A stretch of 64,000 bases of DNA from Apostichopus japonicus (GCF_037975245.1 NC_092582.1:1974001-2038000), one strand, 5' to 3'; shown: positions 41,901-51,480, counted from the stretch's first letter. A program made the numbers and translations. The notes: a model not told the origin generated them from the sequence alone.

Positions 41901-44565
41901 AACTAGTATTTTTGCGATAACTTGAGAACGAATTGTCCCTTAGGGTTGGGAGTTGCTTCAATTTAATCCAATTGTCGACCCGCATCTGGGTGACCCTTGA
42001 CCTCAATTTGACCCCTGGTGACCTTTTCGTGTTTTGGGGATTTTTACAGTTTCGCTGCTATTTTCAGATGTCAAAGGTACCTTCTGATCATAAATGTCAA
42101 TGGGTTGACCCCCGTGTGACCTTTGTGTGCGGAGTTATACAAAGTCAAAGTTAATTTTCAGACATTTAATGCAATAACTCTCAGTTCCAAGGTGTGACAC
42201 GGTTGATATTTTGGGACAAGTTGCAAATGGTATAGGGGAATATTTTCAAACTAATGGTCATGTGATCCGAGGTCACCAAAGGTCAATTAATGATAAAAAA
42301 ACTAGTATTTTTGTGATAAATTGAGAACGAACTGTCCGTTAAGGTTGGGAGTTGCTTCAATGTAATCCAGTTGTCGACCCGCATCTGGGTGACCCTTGAC
42401 CTCAATTTGACCTCTGGTGACCTTTTCGTGTTTTGGGGATTTTTACAGTTTCGATGCTATTTTCAGATGTCAAAGGTACCTTCTGATCATAAATGTCAAT
42501 AGGTTGACCCCCGTGTGACCTTCGTGTGCGAAGTTATACGAGGTCAAAGTTAAAAAATATTAATGAGGTCACGGGTCAAACGTGAAAAACTCCCAAGTTG
42601 CAATAACTTGGCTACTATTTATTGGAATTTCGTCAAACTTGGTATGATGATATTGGTAGATAGTCTCCACACACTGATGTGTGTTGCAATTGATATCATG
42701 CATGTTTATAAGGGGGGGGGGGGGCTAGCATTATTTCGTTATGAAAAGTTTGTATGCACAATAACTCAACAAGGGAATGACCAATCATTACCATACTTGG
42801 CCCATAGTAAGTAGATTCACCCTGTTGATTTTGGTGCTCATTTCATGAATATTAATGAGGTCATGGGGTCAAACGTGAAATACTCCAAATTGCAATTACT
42901 TGGCTACTATTACTAGTCGGAATTTCGTCAAACTTGGTATGATGATAATGGTAGATAGTCTTCACACACTGATGTGTGTTGCAATTGATATCAGGGCTTA
43001 GCATTACTTTGGCAACAAAAGTTTGTGAGCATAAATTACTGTTGTTGTATTAGGGCTTTGTTAGAAATTTCCCTATGAATGGAACTAATGAACAGCAGCA
43101 AGGAACCATGAAATGTTTTCATTCTGGTTGTTTTTTTGGCCAGTTTTGTTCACCATTAATTTGATTCCTTCCGTCAGATTCCAGAACTCCAAAATGATAT
43201 CATGATTCCAGATTACTGCTGCGTCAAAACTTCACCTCCACCCAAGAAGATGACAAGCGATTATAATACGGCCGATACAGACGACGACGAGGAGATCGAC
43301 ATCAATGCTTGGTTTGGACCTGCCGGTACCATCTCTCCACTACACCACGATCCTAAACATAACTGCCTGGCTCAAGTCGTTGGAGAGAAGTTTGTCCGTC
43401 TGTACTCGGAGGAAGAGACGGACAAACTGTACCCACATGAAGGGTTTCTGCTGAATAACACTAGCCGGGTAAGCACAAATCCGTCTGTACTCTAAGGAAG
43501 AGACGGACAAACTGTACCCACATGAAGGGTTTCTGCTGAATAACACTAGCCGGGTAAGCACAAATCCGTCTGTACTCTAAGGAAGAGACGGACAAACTGT
43601 ACCCACATGAAGGGTTTCTGCTGAATAACACTAGCCGGGTAAGCACAATTCCGTCTGTACTCTAAGGAAGAGACGGACAAACTGTACCCACATGAAGGGC
43701 TTCTGCTGAATAACACTAGCCGGGTAAGCACAATTCCATCTGTACTCTAGAGACGGACAAACTGTACCCACATGAAGGGTTTCTGCTGAATAACACTAGC
43801 CGGGTAAGCACAAATCAAATGAAGGAGAGAAAGGAAAAGTTATGGTCAATCCAGTATTAAAAAAAAATGCTAGAAGTTGATACCATATGACATTCAGCTT
43901 ATTATTTCATCAAAGCAGCTAAATTCACTAGTTCGATGGTGCCATCTGAAATCCTGTTTCCTTCTTTTTCTTGCGGTCCTTTGCACAAGCTGTCGAAATA
44001 AATCAAACTGAAAATGAATATGGCAGAAAATTGAAAGCAATAAAGGTACGTAGGGATTGAAACGTGACTTCACGGCACCAGATTTTGCCCGCAGACATTA
44101 CAAATCCAAATTGGTGGACAAAGCCATTGAAATGAATTTAATGTGGGCAGCGGGAACTGATTGTTTTAGTTTTATCAGAAGTAGGGGTATTATGAAGGCT
44201 TTCTGAAAACGTTGGTATCTCCAGAAAGTGTTTGCAGCAAGTTCATAGAAAATAGATTCAAAATGGTATCTGTGAGAATGTTATATCACAGCTACTTGCT
44301 TATTGTTTGGTGATGTGTTAACTGTTACAACCAATTTTGTTTAATCAAATATCAGCAGTCCAAATTTCTGTCTCATTTCCTTTCCATTTGTGTCATTAAG
44401 GTTGACGTGGAGAACCCAGACCTTGAACAGTTTCCAGGTTTTTCCAGCGCAAAGTACCAGGAAGGTATCCTCCGTGCAGGTGATCTTCTGTACATACCAC
44501 CAAGATGCTGGCATTATGTTAGATCCCTCACCTCTAGTTTCTCAGTCAGTTTCTGGTGGCAATGA
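35617..44565 (+). CDS. KDM8: JmjC oxygenase KDM8/JMJD5
   Basis: Seven coding exons (35617-35949, 36667-36816, 38145-38335, 39380-39515, 39971-40030, 43178-43468, 44401-44565) give 441 residues; human KDM8 has 416. The family is an Fe(II)/2-oxoglutarate-dependent arginyl hydroxylase (also reported as a histone demethylase/protease) acting in the nucleus. The N-terminal helical region is 1-161; the cupin/JmjC part runs from about 190 to the end. Landmarks: [86 protein letters not shown] and CWHYVRS...FSVSFWW. Iron ligands are His about 346, Asp about 348 and His about 425, so it should be active. An acidic/proline insert precedes the JmjC HxD motif. All introns obey GT/AG. The locus is loaded with repeats, including five copies of the exon 6 donor. 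Confidence 0.95.
36667..36816 (+). CDS. KDM8: KDM8 coding exon 2
   Basis: 50 codons, phase 0, [15 protein letters not shown] to HPTNS; acceptor TTTTTAG, donor TCA|GTAAGG. Confidence 0.9.
38145..38335 (+). CDS. KDM8: KDM8 coding exon 3
   Basis: 63 codons plus two bases, RTTTVKKQR to RKW; acceptor TTATCTCCAG, donor TGGAG|GTAAGT. A SINE begins about 10 bases after the donor. Confidence 0.9.
38341..38710 (-). mobile_element. tRNA-derived SINE in KDM8 intron 3
   Basis: On the minus strand the head at 38640-38710 resembles a tRNA, with an A box (TGGTCAAGTGGTTAAGG, 38688-38704) and a B box (GGTTCGAGCCC). An unrelated body follows, then a tail with GGCGCTATATAAAT and short TGAT repeats at 38341-38365, as in LINE-mobilised SINEs. 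It ends almost against the exon 3 donor. Confidence 0.8.
38740..38877 (-). mobile_element. Degenerate tRNA-like SINE head
   Basis: Minus strand shows TAGCTCAGATATTCCAG (A-box-like) and GGTTCAAATT (B-box-like) about 38812-38877, in tRNA-like spacing. The acceptor stem is degraded. Probably an older SINE of another family; a chance match is possible. Confidence 0.45.
39050..39235. repeat. Possible diverged copy of the 24053/27612 repeat
   Basis: Weak similarity around the TTTTC...TTTCTGGAGGTTTTTTTACC block and overall order. Included as tentative. Confidence 0.25.
39380..39515 (+). CDS. KDM8: KDM8 coding exon 4
   Basis: One base completes Ser, then 45 codons, [14 protein letters not shown] to VQPSE; acceptor CCCAAACAG, donor GAG|GTCAGC. 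Confidence 0.9.
39971..40030 (+). CDS. KDM8: KDM8 coding exon 5
   Basis: 20 codons, [20 protein letters not shown], flanked by TTTGGTAG and CAG|GTGAGA. It is very short but matches the conserved family segment. Confidence 0.92.
40592..43107. mobile_element. 2.5 kb repetitive element in KDM8 intron 5
   Basis: Candidate inverted ends GGTTCCTTGCT (40592-40602) and AGCAAGGAACC (43097-43107). The left end forms a palindrome with AGCAAAGGAACC, followed by a (GT)n run at 40633-40658. The interior has two to four diverged copies of blocks about 290-650 bp apart, with AGGTCA/TGACCT hexamers throughout. The last part repeats a segment with TCGTCAAACTTGGTATGATG twice (about 42625 and 42928). No transposase ORF is visible. 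The TSD is unclear, so the element's class is unassigned. Confidence 0.55.
40773..42560. repeat. Array of AGGTCA/TGACCT direct repeats
   Basis: Within the 2.5 kb element, AGGTCA-N4-AGGTCA occurs at least five times (for example 40773-40788, 40921-40936, near 41577, 41873 and 42270). TGACCT triplets spaced 5 and 4 occur at 41047-41073 and again near 41998 and 42398. They are spread by repetition of the element's internal units. Confidence 0.8.
43178..43468 (+). CDS. KDM8: KDM8 coding exon 6 (iron-binding HxD)
   Basis: 97 codons from IPELQNDI to NNTSR, with [18 protein letters not shown] (His/Asp iron ligands) and an acidic TDDDEEID insert. Acceptor CCTTCCGTCAG, donor CGG|GTAAGC at 43469. The 3' 74 bases and the donor are the first unit of an 85-bp tandem array. 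Confidence 0.93.
43395..43808 (+). repeat. 85-bp tandem array copying exon 6 end and its splice donor
   Basis: Five units start about 43395, 43480, 43565, 43650 and 43735 (the last shortened by 5 bp). Each carries the last 74 coding bases of exon 6 and CGG|GTAAGC, giving donors at 43469, 43554, 43639, 43724 and 43804. Copies 2-4 are almost identical and share a TCTAAGG variant absent from copy 1. Confidence 0.92.
44401..44565 (+). CDS. KDM8: KDM8 coding exon 7 (C-terminus)
   Basis: 54 codons plus [17 protein letters not shown] to SVSFWWQ; acceptor CATTAAG. Carries the third iron ligand in CWHYV. Confidence 0.93.
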   Translation, partial: VDVENPDLEQFPGFSSAKYQEGILRAGDLLYIPPRCWHYVRSLTSSFSVSFWWQ

Positions 44566-44659
44566 CAACATTTAAACATTTGTAAGGTCAGTGAATGAAA
44601 CCAGCAATGGGTATCTTCAGAATTTCTGCAGAGGGCCATGTCATGTGTCCTAAAAGGGC

Positions 44660-45456
44660 TGGATATACAACTCTGAGTCCTTACAGTGTTATTGATACAG
44701 CTCTGGGGCCTAATAGTGCTGTATATACAGCTCTGGGTCCTAACAGTACCATGGATACTGCTCTGGGTCCTAACAGTGCCATGGATACTGCTCTGGTCCT
44801 AACAGTGCCATGGATACTGCTCTGGTCCTAACAGTGCCATGGATACTGCTGTGGGTCCTAACAGTATTATGGATACTACTCTGGGTCCTAATAGTGCTGT
44901 ATATACAGCTCTGGGTCCTAATAGTACCATGGATACTGCTCTGGTCCTAACAGTGCCATGGATACTGCTCTGGTCCTAACAGTGCCATGGATACTGCTCT
45001 GGGTCCTAACAGTGCCATGGATACTGCTCTGGGTCCTAACAGTGCCATGGATACTGCTCTGGGTCCTAACAGTGCCATGGATACTGCTCTGGGTGCTAAA
45101 CAGTGTCATGGATACTGCTCTGGGTCCTAACAGTATTATGGATACTACTCTGGGTCCTAAGAGTGCTGTATATACAGCTCTGGGTCCTAATAGTACCATG
45201 GATACTGCTCTGGTCCTAACAGTGCCATGGATACTGCTCTGGTCCTAACAGTGCCATGGATACTGCTCTGGGTCCTAACAGTGCCATGGATACTGCTCTG
45301 GGTCCTAACAGTGCCATGGATACTGCTCTGGGTCCTAACAGTGCCATGGATACTGCTCTGGGTCCTAACAGTGCCATGGATACTGCTCTGGTCCTAACAG
45401 TGCCATGGATACTGCTCTGGGTCCCAATAGAGCCATGGATACTGCTCTGGTCCTAA
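44660..45456. repeat. 30-bp minisatellite in KDM8 3' UTR region
   Basis: About 26 units of 29-31 bp with CCTAACAGTGCCATGGATAC, some variant units carrying GTATTATGG or GCTGTATATACAG. It starts about 95 bases after the KDM8 stop and precedes the first AATAAA (45681), so it is probably transcribed. Long ORFs across it are repeat artefacts. Confidence 0.9.
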
Positions 45457-45680
45457 GCTGTGATTTATCCTAAAGCTGCAACTTTTTAAGCATGTTTTTA
45501 TGTGTGCATATCATATATACAAAATCTTTGGAGATTTGTAGAATCTTGCAAGATAGATATGTGAGGGATAGATACTATAGCATTAAATATAGAGAAAAGT
45601 TTGTTTTTATTGATAGTTATTTGAATCCTCAGCTAGCTGTCTGAAACTTTCTTGATTCTTGTTTTCAACAGTTGGTTACT

Positions 45681-45686
45681 AATAAA
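45681..45686 (+). terminator. Candidate KDM8 polyadenylation signal
   Basis: AATAAA, the first canonical signal I see after the KDM8 stop. It would give a 3' UTR of about 1.1 kb that contains the minisatellite. Confidence 0.4.
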
Positions 45687-46012
45687 TATTGAGACTGCAG
45701 TATATCATCAGAGTGCCCTAGCAAGGTTCTGTTTCTCTTGCGTAATGACAGATTAAACCAGGTAAATATAACACTTGAGGAACTCTATCCTTATGCTTAA
45801 GGTAATTAACTTTACCTTTTTACTTTCATATTATTACTATTTGTTCATGTATTCATTGCATCTGTTTATGTGAAGTGGTTGATTTTACTAACCTTCCATT
45901 GCAAGATTATGTATTGGCTAGAATTGAATAGTTTTACTGTGATGCTAATATCTGAGTTGATCAAGTGCAAACAAGTTTTAGTGGCAAAGGGTATTGAAGG
46001 TGGGCATGTCTT

Positions 46013-46945
46013 TAGGTACACATCTAGATATTGTTGGTGGGTGGGTCATGTAATAACATCAGTACATATTGGATAGTGCTTTATGGGTTAAATTACTGTG
46101 TACAACATAGTTAGAATTGACAATTAAAGTTACCTCAGTACACAAAGGTTGGGGTTTGGTGGGTATACCTGTGAGATTCCAATCAACAAGTAAGAGTATA
46201 GCGGATGGGCCCATGAGATGATATTAGTTCACATAATTTAAAGTTGGATAGGTCAGTGAGATTATATCAATATCAACAGGCGACAGTTTGCTGGTGGATC
46301 AGTAAGATAACATCAGTACACACTTCATAGTCCTTGGTGGGTCGGCCTGTAAGATATCTCTTCACACATGTTATAGTAAGGCATTGTTAATACACACAGG
46401 ATATTGTATGTTAGGTGGGCCTGTTAGTACACACTGGTCAGTATGTGGTGGGTGGATCAGTAAGATAACATCAGTACACACTTCATAGTCCTTGGTGGGT
46501 CGGCCTGTAAGATATCTATTCACACATGTTATAGTAAGGCATTGTTAATACACACAGGATATTGTATGTTAGGTGGGCCTGTTAGTACACACTGGTCAGT
46601 TTGTGGTGGGTGGATCAGTAAGATAACATCAGTACACACGTTATAGTCTTTGGTGGGTGAGCCTGTAAGATATCTCTTCACACATGTTGTGGTAAGGCTT
46701 TGTTAGTACACACAGTATATTGTATGGTAGGTGGGACTGTTAGTGCAAACTGGTTGGTATGTGGTGGGTGGATCAGTAAGATAACATCAGTACACACGTT
46801 ATAGTCCTTGGTGGGTCGGCCTGTAAGATATCTATTCACACATGTTGTGGTAAGGCTTTGTTAGTACACACAGGATATTGTATGTTAGGTGGGACTGTTA
46901 GTACACACTGGTCAGTTTGTGGTGGGTGGATCAGTAAGATAAAAT
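46013..46945. repeat. 158-bp tandem repeat
   Basis: GGTGGATCAGTAAGATAA recurs at 46293, 46451, 46609, 46767 and 46925, an exact 158-bp period, in four well-preserved units. Diverged partial units begin about 46030. Confidence 0.9.
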
Positions 46946-47454
46946 CTCATCTAATTTTTCTTTTCTTTTCATATATTCTCTTACAGAATGAGACATTATG
47001 AAGCAAAACGGAAGAACATATGGATATAATCAGAAATAGTGTAACGGACAAACTTGCAGTCAATGGAAGTGAATGTTTGTTTTTGCAGCACAATGCTTCC
47101 CACCATGGAAATACTTCAGCACAAAGAGTCATGTCAATTTGAATCATTGATAATACAAACAAAGTCTTCAATTGGTCAAAAGGAACATCAAGTTTTTAGA
47201 CTACGCCTGTCAAGTACGCAGACCTAGCAGAATTAAACGTATAATACTCTGGACTGGAATTTGTGTTGTTGGTAATATCTTTAACGCTATCGTGGAGTTT
47301 GATTTATCTTGAATGATAGTGGTAAGAAACATGAAGGACATCAGCAGAAATCAAAAGCATGCACTCATGCCATTAGATTCTTAAGTTTGGCTGGAACACC
47401 CAACATATCAAGGGTGGGATATAACTTTACAGAAAGCCACTAATTTTTTATTCC

Positions 47455-47962
47455 TTGTTGGAAATTTGAAATGCTTGAAGAAAATTTGACATCTCCAAAA
47501 AGTAAAGAGCTCTGTGATTAAGTTCAGAATGTACAGTACAAGTACTATGTTTTTCTTTTGAAGAGGTCAATACAGGTCAATGACGTAAACATAAGCATGA
47601 GAACTCCAAAAGTGAAGCTGTGATTAAGTTCAGAATGTACAGTACAAGTACTATGTTTTTCTTTTGAAGAGGTCAAAGGTCAATACAGGTCATTGACTAA
47701 AGCAATAGCATGAGAACTCCAAAAGTGAAGCTGTGATTAAGTTCAAATTGTACAGTACAAGTACTATGTTTTTCTTTTGAAGAGGTCACAGGTCAATACA
47801 GGTCAATGACTTAAACATAAGCATGAGAACTCCAAAAGTGAAGCTGTGATTAAGTTCAGAATGTACAGTAAAAGTACTATGTTTTTCTTTTGAAGAAGTC
47901 AAAGGTCAATAAAGGTCAAAGACTGAAATATTAGCATGAGAACTCCAAAAGTAAAGCTTGGA
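47455..47962. repeat. About 110-bp tandem repeat, four copies
   Basis: TGTGATTAAGTTCA recurs at 47513, 47619, 47732 and 47845 (steps of 106, 113 and 113). Each unit carries two or three AGGTCA-like hexamers; the second (47670-47692) has them at spacings 1 and 4. Confidence 0.88.
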
Positions 47963-48234
47963 TGAGCCCCATAATTGGTATGATGGTGACCCAGGTTGAT
48001 GTAGTCCCTCCTTTTGGCAATCATAGTTTGAGTCAAGTTAGTTCAGTTTGGGGAGGGGCTCAGTATGATACAAACTAAATCTGAAATAATCTTGAACATT
48101 GCAGTCAGTCAGAAGATGAAATCTGTTTTAGAATGTTGCTAATTTTTTTTATTGTTGATACTCTCGTGTTGGGTGACTCAAAGGCAGTTGAACATGAAGC
48201 AGTCGATAGCTTATCTCAAATAATCTCAAACTTG

Positions 48235-48408
48235 TCTCTTTCTCTGTGATTTATACTTATGCTTTGGCAGTAAGTTTCAATGTGAATAAACAATGGCATG
48301 TCATTGTCATGCATTAATAGCATGGTCTCTTTCTCTGTGATTTATGCTTTGGCAGTAAGTTTCAATGTGAATAAACAATGGCATGTCACTGTCATTCATT
48401 AATAGCAA
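48235..48408. repeat. Tandem duplication, about 90 bp
   Basis: Two copies starting TCTCTTTCTCTGTGATTTAT (about 48236 and 48328), each containing GTGAATAAACAATGGCATG. The second lacks a few bases. Confidence 0.85.
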
Positions 48409-49449
48409 TAATTAAAGGGGTGGTTGGTGGCTGAGTTGATTTGCTAGCTTAATTAGGTAAAAGCAAAACATTGAAACATTTTGGCATTGAAATTTGTATA
48501 TTGTAAAATCCTTATCAGTGATTCAATTGATTGATACCCACCAGTAAGTATGTAACCGTCTAGGAAGTTGGAAAATCCTGGTGGTTCTCACTGATTAATC
48601 CTTTGACAAATTCAACTCAACTTGTTGTACATGTAGTTGAGTGGGAAATATTCTATGGCACGGAGTCACAAAGCCTTCTGGCTTTTCTAGTTCACATAGT
48701 AATTAATGTGTTTGATGATTCTGTTAAATGGATTTGCACAGCATGGTTTTGAATGTTTTTATCCTTAGTTCATTTAACATTTATTCAACCTTGTTGCTGT
48801 GATATGTAATGTGCTCAGCACAGACGCTTGCAATGTAAAGGGTGCAAACACCTATGAGCATAACCATAATTCAATTAAGCCTGTGTTTGTGTAACAGGAT
48901 GAATAAACTCTCTTCCTGTTCGTGTGATTAGTTACGAACAAGACAGAGATTTGCTATCAAATACTTGTGGTTTTGAAACACTGGTTCAAGACTACTGTGG
49001 CCAGGGGAGGGGGGGGGAGGGAGGAGGGAAGGGAGGGGTGAAGAGGGAAATTGTGGAGGGCATCCAATGTGAAACATGCCTTTCATCTTGAAACCACTAA
49101 TCTCTAACCACAATTAGCAACCTTCTCATCCTCCCATTGGTAACAGATGATTGGAAAAATAAAGTGATGAGCAACATAAAAGTTTGTATGGAGTATATTT
49201 AGACAGAAAAATAAGGTGATAAATATTTAAGACTTTAGGAGAGCTGACTAGCACAGTGTTTTCCTTTAGATGAGATGTACTTATGCAGGTATATAGTGGA
49301 AGTATCCCAGCATTAGAGACCCATCAATATAACAGATAACCTGCAATATATCAGATTATGTGGACAGCAAAACTAGGTAGTTAATTTTCAGACATCATGA
49401 GATCTAACCAGCACAGTGTTTTTAGCTCAACCCATAAATGTAGATAGAG
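48409..49449. other. Intergenic, no gene seen
   Basis: AT-rich, with one long G-rich stretch at 49000-49040 (runs of 4-10 G) that could form a G-quadruplex. Confidence 0.5.
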
Positions 49450-49815
49450 CAAGGGCGTAGGAACCGGGGGGGCTGGGGGGGCGCCAGCCCCCCGGTGAAA
49501 AATGTGGAGGGGCGGAAGTATCATTCCGCCCCCCCGCTTCGTAAGTCAGAAAACCCCTTTTTCATTTCCAAATGAGAAAAAAATCTCATTTGGAGCACCA
49601 AATTGCATCTAAAGCCAGGTGAAAATGCAAAATTATATACAAAATGGAGTGGGTGGGTTGAAGTGTGCTATATTGCACCAAATTGCATCTGAGGCCACCT
49701 GGAAATGCAAAAAAATTCCAAAGGGGAGGGGGACACCCCCTCCCCTTAGACCCCTCCCCCAGGCCGGCCATCAGTCTTCAGCCCCCCCACTCAAAAGTAC
49801 CTTCCTACGCCACTG
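49450..49815. mobile_element. hAT MITE with perfect 8-bp target duplication
   Basis: Ends CAAGGGCGTAGGAA and TTCCTACGCCACTG are imperfect inverted repeats. AGATAGAG flanks both sides (49442-49449 and 49816-49823), a perfect 8-bp duplication as made by hAT transposases. The interior has two GCACCAAATTGCATCT blocks, poly-G/C runs and no ORF. Its right half is homologous to 58441-58603. Confidence 0.88.
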
Positions 49816-50054
49816 AGATAGAGTTTATGTGATGCTGTAGCGAGGACAATATCTGTCTCTCTGTTAAAAAGCCAACTTCTACAATTGCTGATTCTTTTAT
49901 GTGAAATTTGAAGTGAAGTTGCGACATTGCGATGGCAATACAGCTTGTTGATGAATAAATGATTGGATAAAGGGAAATGGTAAATTTTTGGCGATTTACA
50001 TCGATATTAGCTCAAACCAACTATGCAGTGTTGAGCTATTGTGATCCACCACAG

Positions 50055-50328
50055 TCACTCTATCTATCTATCTATCCATCCATCCATCCATCCATCCATC
50101 CATCCATCCCTATCTATCTATCCATCCATCTATCTATACCTATCTATCTATACCTATCTATCCATCCATACATCCATACATCCATCAATCTATACCTATC
50201 TATACCTATCTATCCATCCATCCATCTATCCATCCATCCATCTATCTATACCTATCTATCTATCCATTCATCCATCCATCCATCTATCCATCCATCTATC
50301 TATACCTATCTATCCATCCATCTATCAT
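50055..50328. repeat. (ATCC/ATCT)n tetranucleotide array
   Basis: Mixed ATCC, ATCT and ACCT tetramers over about 270 bp. The Ser/Ile/Tyr/Pro ORFs across it are artefacts. Confidence 0.95.
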
Positions 50329-50482
50329 GGCTGTTCACAATTGTTTACACAATTGTTTAAGTGCTCTGGAACACTCATTCTTTGATGGATTGTAATGTAA
50401 CTTGGATACAATAAGCGTTGGGTGTTGCGATGATTGCGATTTTGCTTTTTAATCAATGACTTCCCTTTGTTTCGTCTTACTT

Positions 50483-51433
50483 TCAACAATACAGTTTCAT
50501 AGTTATACATCCTACCGTTGCAAAAATGCACAAAAATGACCCTATTAAAGTTAATAGTGTTGGGATATCATGAAAAAACGTATACTGAATTACGAAAGCA
50601 GCGACAATGGACATTGCATAGGTAAATGTTGACACGTAGATAGCTTCGTTATCCTTCAAGGCCAGCGTTAGAAATGTTTGTTTCAGAAGGCTGGCAAATC
50701 CTACGGCTATTAACAGTAACCATTCCTGCCACGTAGGGAAAGAAAACTGTGGCAAGGTTGGGATGGAAATTCCAAAAGCTGTTAAGTTCAAACATGTTGA
50801 GATAGCTCCGTAGTAGAATACTTGCACAAATGGACTGATAAATATATCTCTTTGACTAACTTTTCGATTTAAGACGATTCCAAGACTCGCAAATATACAT
50901 GAGAAAACCGCGAAACCGGTACCGTAGTATGTGCCGTAGTCGGTTATAGTTGTATGTGGTTGAGCTATTAAGCATACTCCTATGGCGGATAAAACGGCAA
51001 ATCCCATCTCGTTGATCGAGACAGCTTCAGCTAAAAGAATCCATGACCAGAGAGCTGTTACGATCGGTGTGACAGCTATGACCGCAGTAACGTTCCCCAG
51101 GGGTGAGAAACAGAGGGCGGCCACCCTAGTCAGGACACTGATGGTAGAGGCGATCCCTCGCAATGAGAGTAGTTTCCATTCAGAGAGGGAGTCCTTAAGA
51201 GAGATGGAGTAGAACAATAGAACGGGTATGATAAGGAGAACCATTGTTAACCCTCTCATCATGGCAACAAGGAAAACAGTAGTGGTTTCCAGAAGACACT
51301 GGGATATCGCATCAGCTGTGATGTTTGTTATGACAACGAGTACCATATATACCAGACCACTGTGCTTTAGCATTTCCTTCACAAGAAGAGGCCTTATCTC
51401 GTTACTAGTGCAGTCCTCTTGCTTGTTCAACAT
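50483..51433 (-). CDS. SLC35G-type (EamA/DMT) membrane transporter, copy A
   Basis: An intronless ORF of 316 residues with about ten hydrophobic segments in two EamA repeats, the layout of SLC35G (TMEM20-like) members of the drug/metabolite transporter superfamily. Substrate unknown. Landmarks are FLVAMMRGLTMVLLIIPVLL, SLRGIASTISV, ALCFSPLGNVTAVIAVTPIV, WSWILLAE and CLIAQP in the first half, and SPFVQVFYYG in the second. The frame is open to an ATG at 51478, but I start at 51433: a good acceptor (TTTGTTCACAG, exon from 51456) sits 23 bases before it, and copy B begins at the equivalent place. A 5' UTR exon upstream is implied. It is about 65% identical to copy B 9 kb away, with one far more similar patch. 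Confidence 0.85.
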   Translation of the reverse strand: MLNKQEDCTSNEIRPLLVKEMLKHSGLVYMVLVVITNITADAISQCLLETTTVFLVAMMRGLTMVLLIIPVLLFYSISLKDSLSEWKLLSLRGIASTISVLTRVAALCFSPLGNVTAVIAVTPIVTALWSWILLAEAVSINEMGFAVLSAIGVCLIAQPHTTITDYGTYYGTGFAVFSCIFASLGIVLNRKVSQRDIFISPFVQVFYYGAISTCLNLTAFGISIPTLPQFSFPTWQEWLLLIAVGFASLLKQTFLTLALKDNEAIYVSTFTYAMSIVAAFVIQYTFFHDIPTLLTLIGSFLCIFATVGCITMKLYC

Positions 51434-51455
51434 CGTGAGTGGTGTTTTAGAAATC

Positions 51456-51480
51456 TCTGTGAACAAAGAATCACGCATAA
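51456..51480 (-). promoter_or_regulatory. Splice acceptor before transporter copy A
   Basis: On the minus strand TTCTTTGTTCACAG|AG ends at 51457, placing the coding exon start at 51456, 23 bases before the ATG. The equivalent arrangement at copy B supports it. Confidence 0.55.

Noticed and set aside
43340-43731. Minus-strand ORFs beginning [10 protein letters not shown]
   Set aside because: Antisense of the KDM8 exon 6 tandem array.
44595-45456. ORFs with repeated MDTALGPNS on plus and its minus counterpart
   Set aside because: 30-bp minisatellite; frame shifts where units are 29 or 31 bp.
46975-46990. Splice acceptor TTCTCTTACAG followed by an exon
   Set aside because: KDM8 already ends properly at 44563-44565 and no open frame of interest follows.
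50041-50385. ORFs of 114-127 codons with Ser-Ile-His-Pro repeats
   Set aside because: Tetranucleotide ATCC/ATCT array read in two frames.
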